In this document: piece by piece, positions 18,202 through 26,673 of the stretch
Numbering within the stretch: the stretch's first letter is position 1
Layout: each line of letters begins with the position of its first letter
Notes under the pieces: model-generated
The model's input: only the letters and a program-made list of their open reading frames with translations
The model's database searches: none
Told to the model about the DNA's origin: nothing
Source of the DNA: DATMTS01 sp035564555
Lineage (GTDB): Bacteria > Actinomycetota > Actinomycetes > Actinomycetales > Microbacteriaceae
Assembly (NCBI GenBank): GCA_035564555.1
Contig: DATMTS010000124.1
Span: forward strand, 1-50,480
Direction: 5' to 3'
Length of the DNA stretch: 50,480 nt
Translations under genes and position numbers: made by a program

Positions 18202-20546
18202 GCGCCCCCGAGCCTCGCCTCGACGTGCGCCGGCCCGCGTCGCAGCGCTCCCGTGCTCGATACCCGCTGGGCATCGCCTTCGGTCTGCTGGGCACCGCGG
18301 TGGGCGCCGCGGCGTTCTGGCCGATCTACCGCTCCGGACCGTTCCTCCTGATGGCCGTCGTCGCGATCGTGCTCGGCGTCGGCGTCGCGGCCATCGCCGC
18401 CGCTTTGCGCTGGTCGACGGCCGTCGTCTCGCTCGTCGGGTGCGGGGTGTTCCTCGCCTTCGGGGTGCCTCTTGCGGTCCCCGGCGAAGCCATCGCGACC
18501 GTGCTCCCGTCCGGGCGCGGCGAGCTCGACCTGGTCGCTTCCGTCGCGCTGGGCTGGAAACGGCTTCTCACGGTATCGGTACCGGTCGGCTCGTACGAGG
18601 CGCTGCTCGTTCCGGCCTACCTCCTCGTGCTGGCCACGGCGCTGATCGCGACGACGATCGCCGTGCGTGCGCACCGACGAGAGTTCGCCGCGCTGCCGCC
18701 GATGCTGCTGTTCGTCGCTGCCATCGTGCTCGGGCCCAACACCGTGGATGCCGCGGTGCCACTCACGCTCGCGCTGGTCGTACTCGTGGTGGGCTGGCTG
18801 ATGCTCGTGCGTGCCGGGCGCACGGCGGCCGTGTTGAGCGAGTTGGCAGGCGAACCGGTCGCGATCGTGCGGGCCGCGCCGGGACGTGCGGTGCGCGCCG
18901 GCCTACTCGCGCAGGCCGTGCTGCTGTCGGCGGGGGCGATCGGCGGTGCGGCAGCGGTCGCCGTTCCCGCGTCGGTGCCACGCCAGGTGGCGCGAACGGC
19001 GATCCAGCCGCCGTTCGACCCGCGAGACTATCCCAGCCCGCTGTCCGCATTCCGCTCCTACCTGCAGCAGCCGAAGGCATCCGAACCGATGATCACGGTG
19101 CGCGGCCTAGGCGACGAGCGCCGGGTGCGCATCGCCACGCTCGACGACTACGACGGCGTCGTCTACGCGGTCAGCCCGCACGGCTCGGGATCGTTCGCCC
19201 GCACCCCGGCCCCTATCGATCTAAGCGGCTCCGCCGGCCGCCGTGTCGGGCTGCAGATCACCGTGGACGACTACTCCGGCGTGTGGGTGCCGGGTGCCGG
19301 CATGCTGGGCCGGTTGCAGTTCTCCGGCAACAGCGGCGCCGCATTGAACGATCGCTTCTTCTACAACCGGGTGACGGGCACCGGCGCGGTGCTGGGCGGA
19401 CTGGCCTCCGGCGACAGCTACCGACTGGATGCCGTCGCCCGGCCAGAGGTGCCGATCGCTGCCCTGAAAGGTGCCCGGCCCGGCAGCGCGCGACTGCCCG
19501 CGGTCGGAGTCATGCCCGACGGGGTGAAGGACGCCATCGAGCGCTACACCTCGACCGGGTCATCCGACGTGACCGGGGGGGACGCGCTCGCAGCCGCGCT
19601 GCATGGTCTCGTCGCCGACGGCTACATCAGCCACGGCCTCGGCACCGATGAGCCGAAGTCCCGCTCCGGGCACGGCGCCGACCGCATCACCGAACTGCTC
19701 ACGTCCGTGCCGATGATCGGCGACCAGGAGCAGTACGCGGTCACCGCGGCGCTGATGGCGCGTCAACTGGGCTTTCCCGCGCGGGTGGTGCTCGGATTCG
19801 CGGTGCCCGCCGGGCAGTCGACCGCCGGTGCGGTCGCCTTCACCGGCGCCGACGTCTCGGCCTGGATCGAGGTGCAGACCAGGGCCGATGGATGGGTGAC
19901 GGTGGATCCGAACCCCCCCGTGCGGCCGGTGCCGCAGAAGAAACCGGACGTGCCGAAACAGGTGGCGCGGCCGCAATCGGTCGTTCCGCCGCCGCCTGCG
20001 GTGCCCGATCAGGATCAGAATCAGCCGCCGGCTCCGCACATCTCCGACGACAGCAAGCACGACCTGGCGATGTGGCTGACCGTGCTTCTCATCGCCGCGC
20101 AGGTGCTGGGCTGGATGCTGCTGGGCGCGGCGATCGTCGCCGCTCCCTTCCTCACGGTCATCGCGGCGAAATGGCGTCGTCGTGCCCGGCGTCGTTCCGC
20201 TACGACGGCGACGGAGCGCATCACCGGCGGCTGGCGCGAGTTCGCCGACGCGGCCCTGGACCACGGGTATCTGCCGCCGCCGTCGGCCACCCGCAGCGAA
20301 GTCGCGAGCAGCGTCGGCGGGATGCGGCCGCGCGTACTGGCCGCGGTCGCCGATCGGGCCGTGTTCGGCCCTGCGGCACCGTCGCCGGCGGACGCCGATC
20401 AGGTCTGGCGGGCGGTCGACGAGTTGCGCAACGGCCTGGGCAGTGGAAAGACCCGCTGGCAGCGCTTCAGAGCCGCGGTGTCGCTTCGATCGCTGTCGGA
20501 TCGCAAGACCGGTGGGCGCGAGAGTGAGCGGAAGGGGCCGCGATGA
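18198..20546 (+). CDS. transglutaminase-fold membrane protein, catalytic residues replaced
   Basis: The 782-residue protein has the TgpA-like layout: several N-terminal membrane helices (to about residue 265), a large extracytoplasmic region with a transglutaminase-like domain, one membrane helix at about 622-648 and a basic cytoplasmic tail. The core reads GDQEQYAVTAALMARQLG followed by FPARVVLGF, which aligns with the usual GDCEQFA...ARVVxGY, so the catalytic Cys position is Gln510. The usual HAWVEV block reads VSAWIEV, with Ser554 in place of His. The Asp of VDPNP (D570) remains. It therefore looks like a pseudo-enzyme, perhaps a peptide-binding or scaffold domain. GTG 18198 overlaps the DUF58 stop; the longer frame from 17628 is a shadow of DUF58. 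Confidence 0.88.
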   Translation: MSAPEPRLDVRRPASQRSRARYPLGIAFGLLGTAVGAAAFWPIYRSGPFLLMAVVAIVLGVGVAAIAAALRWSTAVVSLVGCGVFLAFGVPLAVPGEAIATVLPSGRGELDLVASVALGWKRLLTVSVPVGSYEALLVPAYLLVLATALIATTIAVRAHRREFAALPPMLLFVAAIVLGPNTVDAAVPLTLALVVLVVGWLMLVRAGRTAAVLSELAGEPVAIVRAAPGRAVRAGLLAQAVLLSAGAIGGAAAVAVPASVPRQVARTAIQPPFDPRDYPSPLSAFRSYLQQPKASEPMITVRGLGDERRVRIATLDDYDGVVYAVSPHGSGSFARTPAPIDLSGSAGRRVGLQITVDDYSGVWVPGAGMLGRLQFSGNSGAALNDRFFYNRVTGTGAVLGGLASGDSYRLDAVARPEVPIAALKGARPGSARLPAVGVMPDGVKDAIERYTSTGSSDVTGGDALAAALHGLVADGYISHGLGTDEPKSRSGHGADRITELLTSVPMIGDQEQYAVTAALMARQLGFPARVVLGFAVPAGQSTAGAVAFTGADVSAWIEVQTRADGWVTVDPNPPVRPVPQKKPDVPKQVARPQSVVPPPPAVPDQDQNQPPAPHISDDSKHDLAMWLTVLLIAAQVLGWMLLGAAIVAAPFLTVIAAKWRRRARRRSATTATERITGGWREFADAALDHGYLPPPSATRSEVASSVGGMRPRVLAAVADRAVFGPAAPSPADADQVWRAVDELRNGLGSGKTRWQRFRAAVSLRSLSDRKTGGRESERKGPR

Positions 20547-21172
20547 CCTGCCCGGTGTGCGGCGCCGAGCTGCCGCAGGAAGCCCTGTTCTGCGGCGAAT
20601 GCGGCAGTTCCGTGACGGCGAAGCCCAAGACACGGCCGCTGGTGCAGGATCCTCGGCCTTCGGATACGACCGTTATCGATCCGCTGCCGGGCCCGGCCGT
20701 CGCCGGCCCGCAACGCGATCGCGCAGTGGCAGCTCCGGTTCCTGCGGAGCCGGTTCCTGCGGAGCCGGTTCCTGCGGAGCCGGTTCCTGCGGTACCGGTT
20801 CCAGCCGATCCTGTACCTGCCGCACCGGTTCCTGCCGAGGGCGTCGCGGTCGCCTTCACGCTCCGGATGAGCACGGGGGAGCGCATCGTCGTTTCGGGAA
20901 CGGGTCTGATCGGTCGAAGGCCGATCGCACAACCCGGCGAACGTTTCGATCAGCTGGTCTCGGTCGCCGACACCGGTCGTTCGGTCTCCAAGACCCATCT
21001 CGAATACGGCATCCAAGGGGGCGAGTTGTGGATCGGTGACCGATATTCGGCGAACGGAACCTGCATCGTCGATGCCTCCGGTGCCGTTCGCCGGTGCGAA
21101 CCGGGCCGTCGCTACCGGGTTCCGCGCGGCGCCAGAGTCGAAATGGGCGACCAGTACATCGACGTGGACTGA
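20543..21172 (+). CDS. zinc-ribbon and FHA domain protein
   Basis: The protein has 209 residues in three parts. An N-terminal zinc ribbon has four cysteines in CPVC and CGEC (C3, C6, C17, C20). A Pro/Ala/Val/Glu-rich linker (about residues 60-105) is built of repeats of PAEPV. A C-terminal FHA domain has the conserved GRRP, SVSKTH and SANGT residues, so it should bind phosphothreonine. Start ATG 20543 overlaps the stop of the previous gene (ATGA). It is the second FHA reader of the block and a natural adaptor between the kinase and the membrane partners, possibly the FtsK-like ATPase encoded next. Confidence 0.88.
   Translation: MTCPVCGAELPQEALFCGECGSSVTAKPKTRPLVQDPRPSDTTVIDPLPGPAVAGPQRDRAVAAPVPAEPVPAEPVPAEPVPAVPVPADPVPAAPVPAEGVAVAFTLRMSTGERIVVSGTGLIGRRPIAQPGERFDQLVSVADTGRSVSKTHLEYGIQGGELWIGDRYSANGTCIVDASGAVRRCEPGRRYRVPRGARVEMGDQYIDVD
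20735..20794 (+). repeat. 15-base tandem repeat inside the zinc-ribbon/FHA gene
   Basis: The unit CCGGTTCCTGCGGAG is present in three perfect copies (20735-20749, 20750-20764, 20765-20779) plus a fourth copy with changed last bases (20780-20794). Degenerate copies continue to about 20845. Each unit encodes PVPAE, so copy changes stay in frame and simply lengthen or shorten the linker. Confidence 0.92.
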
Positions 21173-21269
21173 ACCACGTCTCGTCCTCCACAGCCGGCTT
21201 GCCCGGCAGTAGTGCCGGTTTCGCCCGCCGCGGCGCCCGCCGGTCGGCGCGGAATGCTGTCATTGAGGC

Positions 21270-24176
21270 ATGCCGCCCCCGTCCTTCGACCTCGATGATC
21301 CCATCGCCGCTCCCCGACCGCGTGACGAACAGCGCCCGGCACCGTTCCCGCTCGTGGCCAGCGTGGCACCGCTTTTGGCCAGCGGGGTGCTCTGGGCGCT
21401 CACACAGTCGTCGTTCGCGTTGGTCTTCGCGCTGCTGAGCCCCGTCGTCGCGATCGCCGGAATGCTTGACGGCCGCAGGCACGCCCGCCGCCGCCGACGT
21501 GAGGAACAGGCGCGCTACGACCGGGAGCTGCAGACCGCGCGTGGGCAGCTACTCGAACATCACGAGGCAGAGCGAGCCGCGCGATTCGAGAAGGCGCCGG
21601 GCTCGGCCGTCGGGTTGCACGGCGAGCATGCGCGCAGATGGCGAGCAGATGCCCAGCGCTTCGCGGTCGTCTCGCTGGGGCACGGCGAGGTGCCCAGCTC
21701 CGTGCGGGTCTCGGGCGCCGGCTCAGACGATGAATCCGGTCTGCGCGCCACCGCGTCGACGCTCTCCGACGCCCCGGTCGAGGCGGACGCGGTGCACGGC
21801 ATCGGCGTCACCGGGCCGCCCGTTCTGGCCAGGGCCGTGGCCCGCGGCTACGCGATCCAGCTCGCCGACGCATTCGGACCCGATCGGCTTCGGCTGAGCG
21901 TCGAATCGGATGCCTGGGGCTGGGCGGCCGCGTTGCCGCACGCCGGCGGCGATGGGGAGCACGAGCTCGAACTTCGCGAGGATGTGGTCGGCGATGCCCG
22001 GGATCCCGCGCGGCGAGGGAGCGCGCGCCGAGCCCTGATCGCCGTGGCGAGAACCCCTGAGCAACTCCCTCCGGAATGTCGAATCGTGGTGCGTGTCGAC
22101 GGGCCGGCATCCGCGCGGGTCGTCGTGGCGACGTCGGACGTGCCGCGCGGCCCGATCGTGCCAGAACTCGTGCCGCAACCGGCAGCAGTCGCGTTCGCGG
22201 CCGAACTGACCGACCGGGCACGCGCCGCCGGCCTGCACACCCTTGCGCTGCCCGAGGCGCTCGCCTACGCCGACTTGCAGCAACCTGACGGCCCGGCGCT
22301 GCGCTGCGCGATCGGCAGGCAGACGTCCGGTGCGTTCGAGCTCGACCTGGCGAACTCGGGTCCGCACGCGGTGGTCGCCGGCACGACCGGAAGCGGCAAG
22401 AGCGAACTACTCGTGACCTGGGTAGCGGCGATCGCCTCGAAGCGCACACCGGCCGAGGCGGCGTTTCTGCTCGTCGATTTCAAGGGCGGCACGGCCTTCG
22501 CCCCTCTCCTGCGGCTGCCGCACACCGTGGGGGTGATCACCGACCTGGCTCACGGCGAGGCACTGCGCGCGCTGCAGAGCCTGCAGGCCGAACTGCGCCA
22601 TCGGGAACGCGTGCTGGCCGACACGGGCGCTCGCGACATCGAACACGCGGACGGCTCGCTCGGGCGACTTGTCATCGTCGTCGACGAATTCGCCGCGATG
22701 CTCGACGCATTCCCCGAATTGAACACGGTGTTCGTGGACATCGCCGCACGCGGTCGCGCGCTCGGCATCCACCTCGTGTTGTGCACTCAACGCGTCACCG
22801 GAGTGGTGCGCGACGCGCTGCTGGCCAATTGCGCCCTGCGGCTGTCGCTGCGCGTGACCAGTGCCGCAGACAGCGTCGCCGTGCTCGGCACGGACGCGGC
22901 GGCCGCGCTGTCACCGGGCACGCCCGGCCGCTGCGTCGTGGTCCGGGACGGCGAGACGAACGTGATCCAGGTGGCGGTCACGAGCCCGGCGGACATCGAG
23001 GCTGTCGCCGCCGGAGCGGACGAAGACGGGGCACGGGCGACGCGGCCCTGGCTGGATCCGCTGCCCGCTCGCATCCCGGCTTCGGCTTTGCAGGCCGCTG
23101 ACGGCGCCGTCGCCATTGGCCTCTGCGACCGGCCGGATGAGCAGCGCCGCCACACTGTGTTCTATCGTCCCGCCGAGGAGCACCTGCTGGCCCTCGGAAT
23201 GCGCGGCACCGGCAAGTCAGGCTTGATTCGGCTCATCGCCGAGAACTGGGACGGTGCGACGATCGAGGCCCGCGGGGATGCGGAGCGGGTCTGGGACGCG
23301 ATCGAGTCGGCGTGCGCCCGTATCGGCGCCGTCGGCCCCGATGCCGCACCGACCGTGGTGCTGATCGACGATCTTGACATCCTGCTCGAACGGTTCGAGG
23401 CGGAGTATCGAGATGCATTCGCCGACCGGGTGCTCAGTGTGCTGCGCGACGGCCCGCACGCCGGCCTGTCCGTGGCATGCACGGCATCGCGGATGACCGC
23501 CGCCCTGCGTCCGCTGCTCGGGCTGATGAGCACCACCATCGTGTTGGGTCAGACCAGCAGGCAGGAGCATCTGCTTGCCGGCGCGCCGGCCGAGCTCTTC
23601 CAAGAACGTGCCCGCGCCGGGTTCGGCGTCTGGCGCGGGCACCGCATCCAACTCGCGCATCCGGCAACGCCGAGCCGGGCGGGCTCGGCGGGCGGCGAGG
23701 CGCAGACGCCCGACGCCGGCGCCGGCGCCGAAGCAGCGTCCGTGCTGTTCCCGGCCGGGAGCACGACCGTTCTGGTCAGTCGTGCTGCCGGCCGGGCAGC
23801 GGCCGGGCTTCGGCACGCCCTGGGTCGCCGGACCGTGGTGATGGAGGTCGCCGGCGCAGGTACGCAGAGTATCGACCTCGAGAACGCACTGGCCGTCACG
23901 GGCGGCGAACGAACCTCCGCGGCGTCCGCGCCGGCCGTCGTGCTGGTCGCCGATCCGGACGGCTGGCAGTCGCAGTGGACAACGCTGGCCCGGCTTCGGG
24001 GTCACGCGCAGATCGTCTTCGACGGATGCTCGGTCGCCGATCTGCGCGGCATCCTCCGTACCCGGGTGCTGCCGCCGCCATTGAGCCGGACCGCGGGCCG
24101 GGTGTGGCGTTGCGGGCCGGGCGGGCCGGTCGAACGTGCGATGCTGCCGGCTCCGGTCGAGCGGGGCGTGTCATGA
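21270..24176 (+). CDS. FtsK/SpoIIIE (EccC-like) membrane ATPase
   Basis: The 968-residue protein begins with two adjacent membrane helices (about residues 25-60), followed by a basic stretch, then tandem FtsK/SpoIIIE domains. Domain 1 has Walker A GTTGSGKSE (K377) and Walker B VIVVDEF (D472, E473). Domain 2 has GMRGTGKSG (K649) and VVLIDDLDIL (D700). The C-terminal 200 residues resemble a third domain but lack a recognisable Walker A. This architecture is that of EccC, the motor of type VII secretion, although EccC normally has three ATPase domains and about 1300 residues. No WXG100, EccB, EccD, EccE or mycosin gene is visible. It lies 97 bases after the zinc-ribbon/FHA gene, so it could be the last gene of the block or separately expressed. 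Confidence 0.88.
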   Translation: MPPPSFDLDDPIAAPRPRDEQRPAPFPLVASVAPLLASGVLWALTQSSFALVFALLSPVVAIAGMLDGRRHARRRRREEQARYDRELQTARGQLLEHHEAERAARFEKAPGSAVGLHGEHARRWRADAQRFAVVSLGHGEVPSSVRVSGAGSDDESGLRATASTLSDAPVEADAVHGIGVTGPPVLARAVARGYAIQLADAFGPDRLRLSVESDAWGWAAALPHAGGDGEHELELREDVVGDARDPARRGSARRALIAVARTPEQLPPECRIVVRVDGPASARVVVATSDVPRGPIVPELVPQPAAVAFAAELTDRARAAGLHTLALPEALAYADLQQPDGPALRCAIGRQTSGAFELDLANSGPHAVVAGTTGSGKSELLVTWVAAIASKRTPAEAAFLLVDFKGGTAFAPLLRLPHTVGVITDLAHGEALRALQSLQAELRHRERVLADTGARDIEHADGSLGRLVIVVDEFAAMLDAFPELNTVFVDIAARGRALGIHLVLCTQRVTGVVRDALLANCALRLSLRVTSAADSVAVLGTDAAAALSPGTPGRCVVVRDGETNVIQVAVTSPADIEAVAAGADEDGARATRPWLDPLPARIPASALQAADGAVAIGLCDRPDEQRRHTVFYRPAEEHLLALGMRGTGKSGLIRLIAENWDGATIEARGDAERVWDAIESACARIGAVGPDAAPTVVLIDDLDILLERFEAEYRDAFADRVLSVLRDGPHAGLSVACTASRMTAALRPLLGLMSTTIVLGQTSRQEHLLAGAPAELFQERARAGFGVWRGHRIQLAHPATPSRAGSAGGEAQTPDAGAGAEAASVLFPAGSTTVLVSRAAGRAAAGLRHALGRRTVVMEVAGAGTQSIDLENALAVTGGERTSAASAPAVVLVADPDGWQSQWTTLARLRGHAQIVFDGCSVADLRGILRTRVLPPPLSRTAGRVWRCGPGGPVERAMLPAPVERGVS

Positions 24177-24215
24177 TGACGCGGCCGCGCGCACTTCTCC
24201 CGCGGCTCCCGGCGC

Positions 24216-25349
24216 TCACACGGCAGCGGCGCGGTCCGCGAGCACCTCCCGCGGTGAATGCACCGGCAGCCCATGCGCGGTAGCGACGGCCTCATTCACC
24301 ACGACGCCGTCGTACGTATTGAGGCCGCGTGCGAGCGCCTCGTCCGCTCCGAGGGCGGCCCGCCATCCAAGGTTCGCAAGGGCTCGAACGTACGGCATCG
24401 TCGCGTTCGTCAGTGCGTACGTCGAGGTGTGCGGAACGGCGCCCGGCATGTTCGCGACGCAGTAGAACAGGGATGAGTGCACCGTGAAGGTCGGATCGGC
24501 ATGTGTCGTCGGGTGCGAGTCGGCGAAACAGCCGCCCTGATCCACCGCGATGTCGACCAGCACACTGCCCGGCTTCATCCGAGAGACCAGGTCGTTGCTG
24601 ACCAGCTTCGGGGCCTTCGCGCCCGGCACCAGCACCGAACCGATCACGAGGTCCGCTTCCAGCGCCGCTTTCTCGATCTCGAACCCGTTCGAGGCGATCG
24701 TGTTGATTCGGCCGGCGTAGAGGGCGTCGAGTTCGCGCAGCCGGTTGATGTTGGTGTCGAGCACCGTGACCTCCGCGCCGAGACCCACCGCGACGCCGAT
24801 CGCGTTGGTTCCCGCGACCCCTCCGCCGAGCACGACGACGCGGGCGGGGTGGGTTCCCGGTACACCGGGAATCAGCAATCCGGGGCCGCCCGCGGGCTTC
24901 AGCATCGTGTTCGCGCCGACGATCGGCGCGAGCCGACCTGCGACCTCGCTCATCGGCGCGAGCAGCGGCAGTGCCCGGCTCGGCAATTGCACCGTCTCGT
25001 AAGCGATGGCGGTCATCCGCGCGTCCAACAGCGCCCTGGTCAGTTCCGGCTCAGCGGCGAGATGCAGGTAGGTGAACAGCACGAGATCGGGCCGGAAGAA
25101 GCGGTATTCCTGCGCGGTCGGCTCCTTGACCTTCAGCAGCAGGTCCCCGGCGGGCCAGGTCGACTCGGCATCCGGTGTGATCGTCGCGCCGGCCGACCGG
25201 TAGGCGTCGTCGGTGATCGACGACCCCTCACCTGCTCCCGTCTCGATGAGCACCTCGTGGCCGTGGGCGACCAGGTCGTGTACTCCGGCCGGGGTGATGG
25301 CTACGCGGAATTCATTGTTCTTGACTTCGCGTGGAATGGCGACCCGCAT
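24216..25349 (-). CDS. ald: alanine dehydrogenase
   Basis: This 377-residue protein catalyses the NAD-dependent reversible deamination of L-alanine to pyruvate and ammonia. The N-terminus MRVAIPREVKNNEFRVA, the TMLKPAGGPG region and the Rossmann motif VVLGGGVAGTNA are characteristic; length matches the family (about 370). The start is supported by AAAGGAGA a few bases upstream. It is the last of four minus-strand genes after gabT, asparaginase and the nitronate monooxygenase-like gene, but a 155-base gap precedes it, so it may have its own promoter. If the nearby aminotransferase uses pyruvate as acceptor, Ald would regenerate it and release ammonia. Confidence 0.95.
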   Translation of the reverse strand: MRVAIPREVKNNEFRVAITPAGVHDLVAHGHEVLIETGAGEGSSITDDAYRSAGATITPDAESTWPAGDLLLKVKEPTAQEYRFFRPDLVLFTYLHLAAEPELTRALLDARMTAIAYETVQLPSRALPLLAPMSEVAGRLAPIVGANTMLKPAGGPGLLIPGVPGTHPARVVVLGGGVAGTNAIGVAVGLGAEVTVLDTNINRLRELDALYAGRINTIASNGFEIEKAALEADLVIGSVLVPGAKAPKLVSNDLVSRMKPGSVLVDIAVDQGGCFADSHPTTHADPTFTVHSSLFYCVANMPGAVPHTSTYALTNATMPYVRALANLGWRAALGADEALARGLNTYDGVVVNEAVATAHGLPVHSPREVLADRAAAV

Positions 25350-25403
25350 GACTCTCCTTTGAATGCATTGCTCTCCGGGGTGCGGTGAGCTGGGCGTTAC
25401 GGC

Positions 25404-25418
25404 GCGACTTATGGTCGC
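25404..25418. promoter_or_regulatory. short inverted repeat upstream of ald
   Basis: GCGAC (25404-25408) and GTCGC (25414-25418) flank five A/T-rich bases, about 55 bases upstream of the ald start. The minus-strand spacer reads CATAA, so it may overlap a promoter. A regulator site is possible; the arms are too short to be sure. Confidence 0.25.
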
Positions 25419-25504
25419 CTCATCAGCGTATCCCGATGCGGCGATCCGGGAGCCTGATCGACGTCAACCCGATCCGGAGCCGCCGGGGCGAGAACCCGCG
25501 CCGG

Positions 25505-26590
25505 TCAGCCGAGGATGTCGTCGACCTCGCGCTGCAGCGCGGCGATCAGCTCGGGCGCCGAGCGGTGACGGATCAGCGGAGCCGCCTGCCCGGCCCACAA
25601 CGAGGTGAAGTCCGGATCGCCGGCTGCGGCTGCGGCCCGCTTGAGGTGTCCGGTGAGCCAGTTCTGCACGGGGAACGGCGCGAGTTCGTCGGCGATCGCA
25701 CCGAGCTCCCGGGACATCCGGTTGGGGATGCCGCGGGCGGACCTGCCGCTGAACACCGTGGTGAGCACCGTGTCCTCGGCCTCGGGGCTCCACAGTCGCG
25801 CGCGGTGCGGCGGGTTCGCGGCCGATTCATCGCATGCGAGGAAGGCCGTTCCGATCTGCACGGCCGATGCGCCGAGCGCGAGGGCCGCCGCGACGCCTCT
25901 GCCGTCGGCGATGCCGCCCGCGGCGATCACCGGAACGCGCACGGCGTCCACCACGCGCGGAACGAGTGCGATCGTGCCGATCAGCGATTCTTCCGCCGGC
26001 CGCAGGAACGACACCCGATGCCCCGCCGCCTCCAACCCGGTGGCCACGATCGCGTCGACGCCGCCGGCATCCAGTGCCCGGGCCTCTTCGACCGTGGTGG
26101 CTGTGCCGATGACCGCGATGCCGGCGTCGCTGCAGCGTTCCATCAGGGCTTGCTCCGGCACGCCGAAGACGAAGCTCAGCGCGGCCGGCGCGGCCTCGAT
26201 GGCCGCATCGATCTGCTCGTCGAACGGCACCAGGTACCGGTTCGGACGTTGCGGCAGGGGTAACCCGAGTTCGTTGAAGTAGGGCGCGAGCGCCGGCAGA
26301 TACCGGGCATACTCGTCGGCGTCCGGGTGCGGTTCCTCACCGTGCGGCAGCCACAGATTGAGCGCGAACGGTCGGTTCGTGGCCGTGCGGAGCTCGGCGG
26401 CCACCGCTCGGATGCGATCGGCATCGAGTCCGTAGAGTCCGTAGGATCCGAGCCCTCCGTTCTCGGATACCGCGGCCACCAGGTCGACCGAGGATGCGCC
26501 GCCGAACGGTCCCAGCACCACGGGCAGGTCGATCCCGAGCAACTCGGTGATCGCCGTGTCGCGCCAGGGCGTCCTCATCGTCGCATCCAC
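25505..26590 (-). CDS. nitronate monooxygenase-like flavoprotein
   Basis: The 361-residue protein belongs to the NPD/2-nitropropane dioxygenase TIM-barrel family. Visible motifs are VVLGPFGGASSVDLVAAVSE near the N-terminus, DAIVATGLEAAGHR, and the FMN phosphate-binding stretch VPVIAAGGIADGRG followed by ALALGASAVQIGTAF. These enzymes oxidise nitronates such as propionate-3-nitronate with oxygen; several relatives act on other substrates, so the precise reaction is uncertain. ATG 26590 is the longest start, and ATG 26578 (MRTPW) is equally possible. It lies between the asparaginase gene (83 bases upstream) and ald, suggesting a role in nitrogen catabolism or detoxification. Confidence 0.85.
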   Translation of the reverse strand: MDATMRTPWRDTAITELLGIDLPVVLGPFGGASSVDLVAAVSENGGLGSYGLYGLDADRIRAVAAELRTATNRPFALNLWLPHGEEPHPDADEYARYLPALAPYFNELGLPLPQRPNRYLVPFDEQIDAAIEAAPAALSFVFGVPEQALMERCSDAGIAVIGTATTVEEARALDAGGVDAIVATGLEAAGHRVSFLRPAEESLIGTIALVPRVVDAVRVPVIAAGGIADGRGVAAALALGASAVQIGTAFLACDESAANPPHRARLWSPEAEDTVLTTVFSGRSARGIPNRMSRELGAIADELAPFPVQNWLTGHLKRAAAAAGDPDFTSLWAGQAAPLIRHRSAPELIAALQREVDDILG

Positions 26591-26673
26591 ATCGTCATCG
26601 TGATCTCCGCTTCCTCGATCGTCGCCGTGCTACCCGCGGCGGGTGCCGAAGGTCGTGGTCCAGGCCGGAGCGA

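Noticed and set aside
20735..20845. Tandem repeat as a possible CRISPR array
   Set aside because: Units are 15 bases without spacers and lie in frame within a coding sequence.
6338..24176. Reading the block as a complete type VII secretion locus
   Set aside because: Only an EccC-like ATPase is present; WXG100, EccB, EccD, EccE and mycosin genes are absent.
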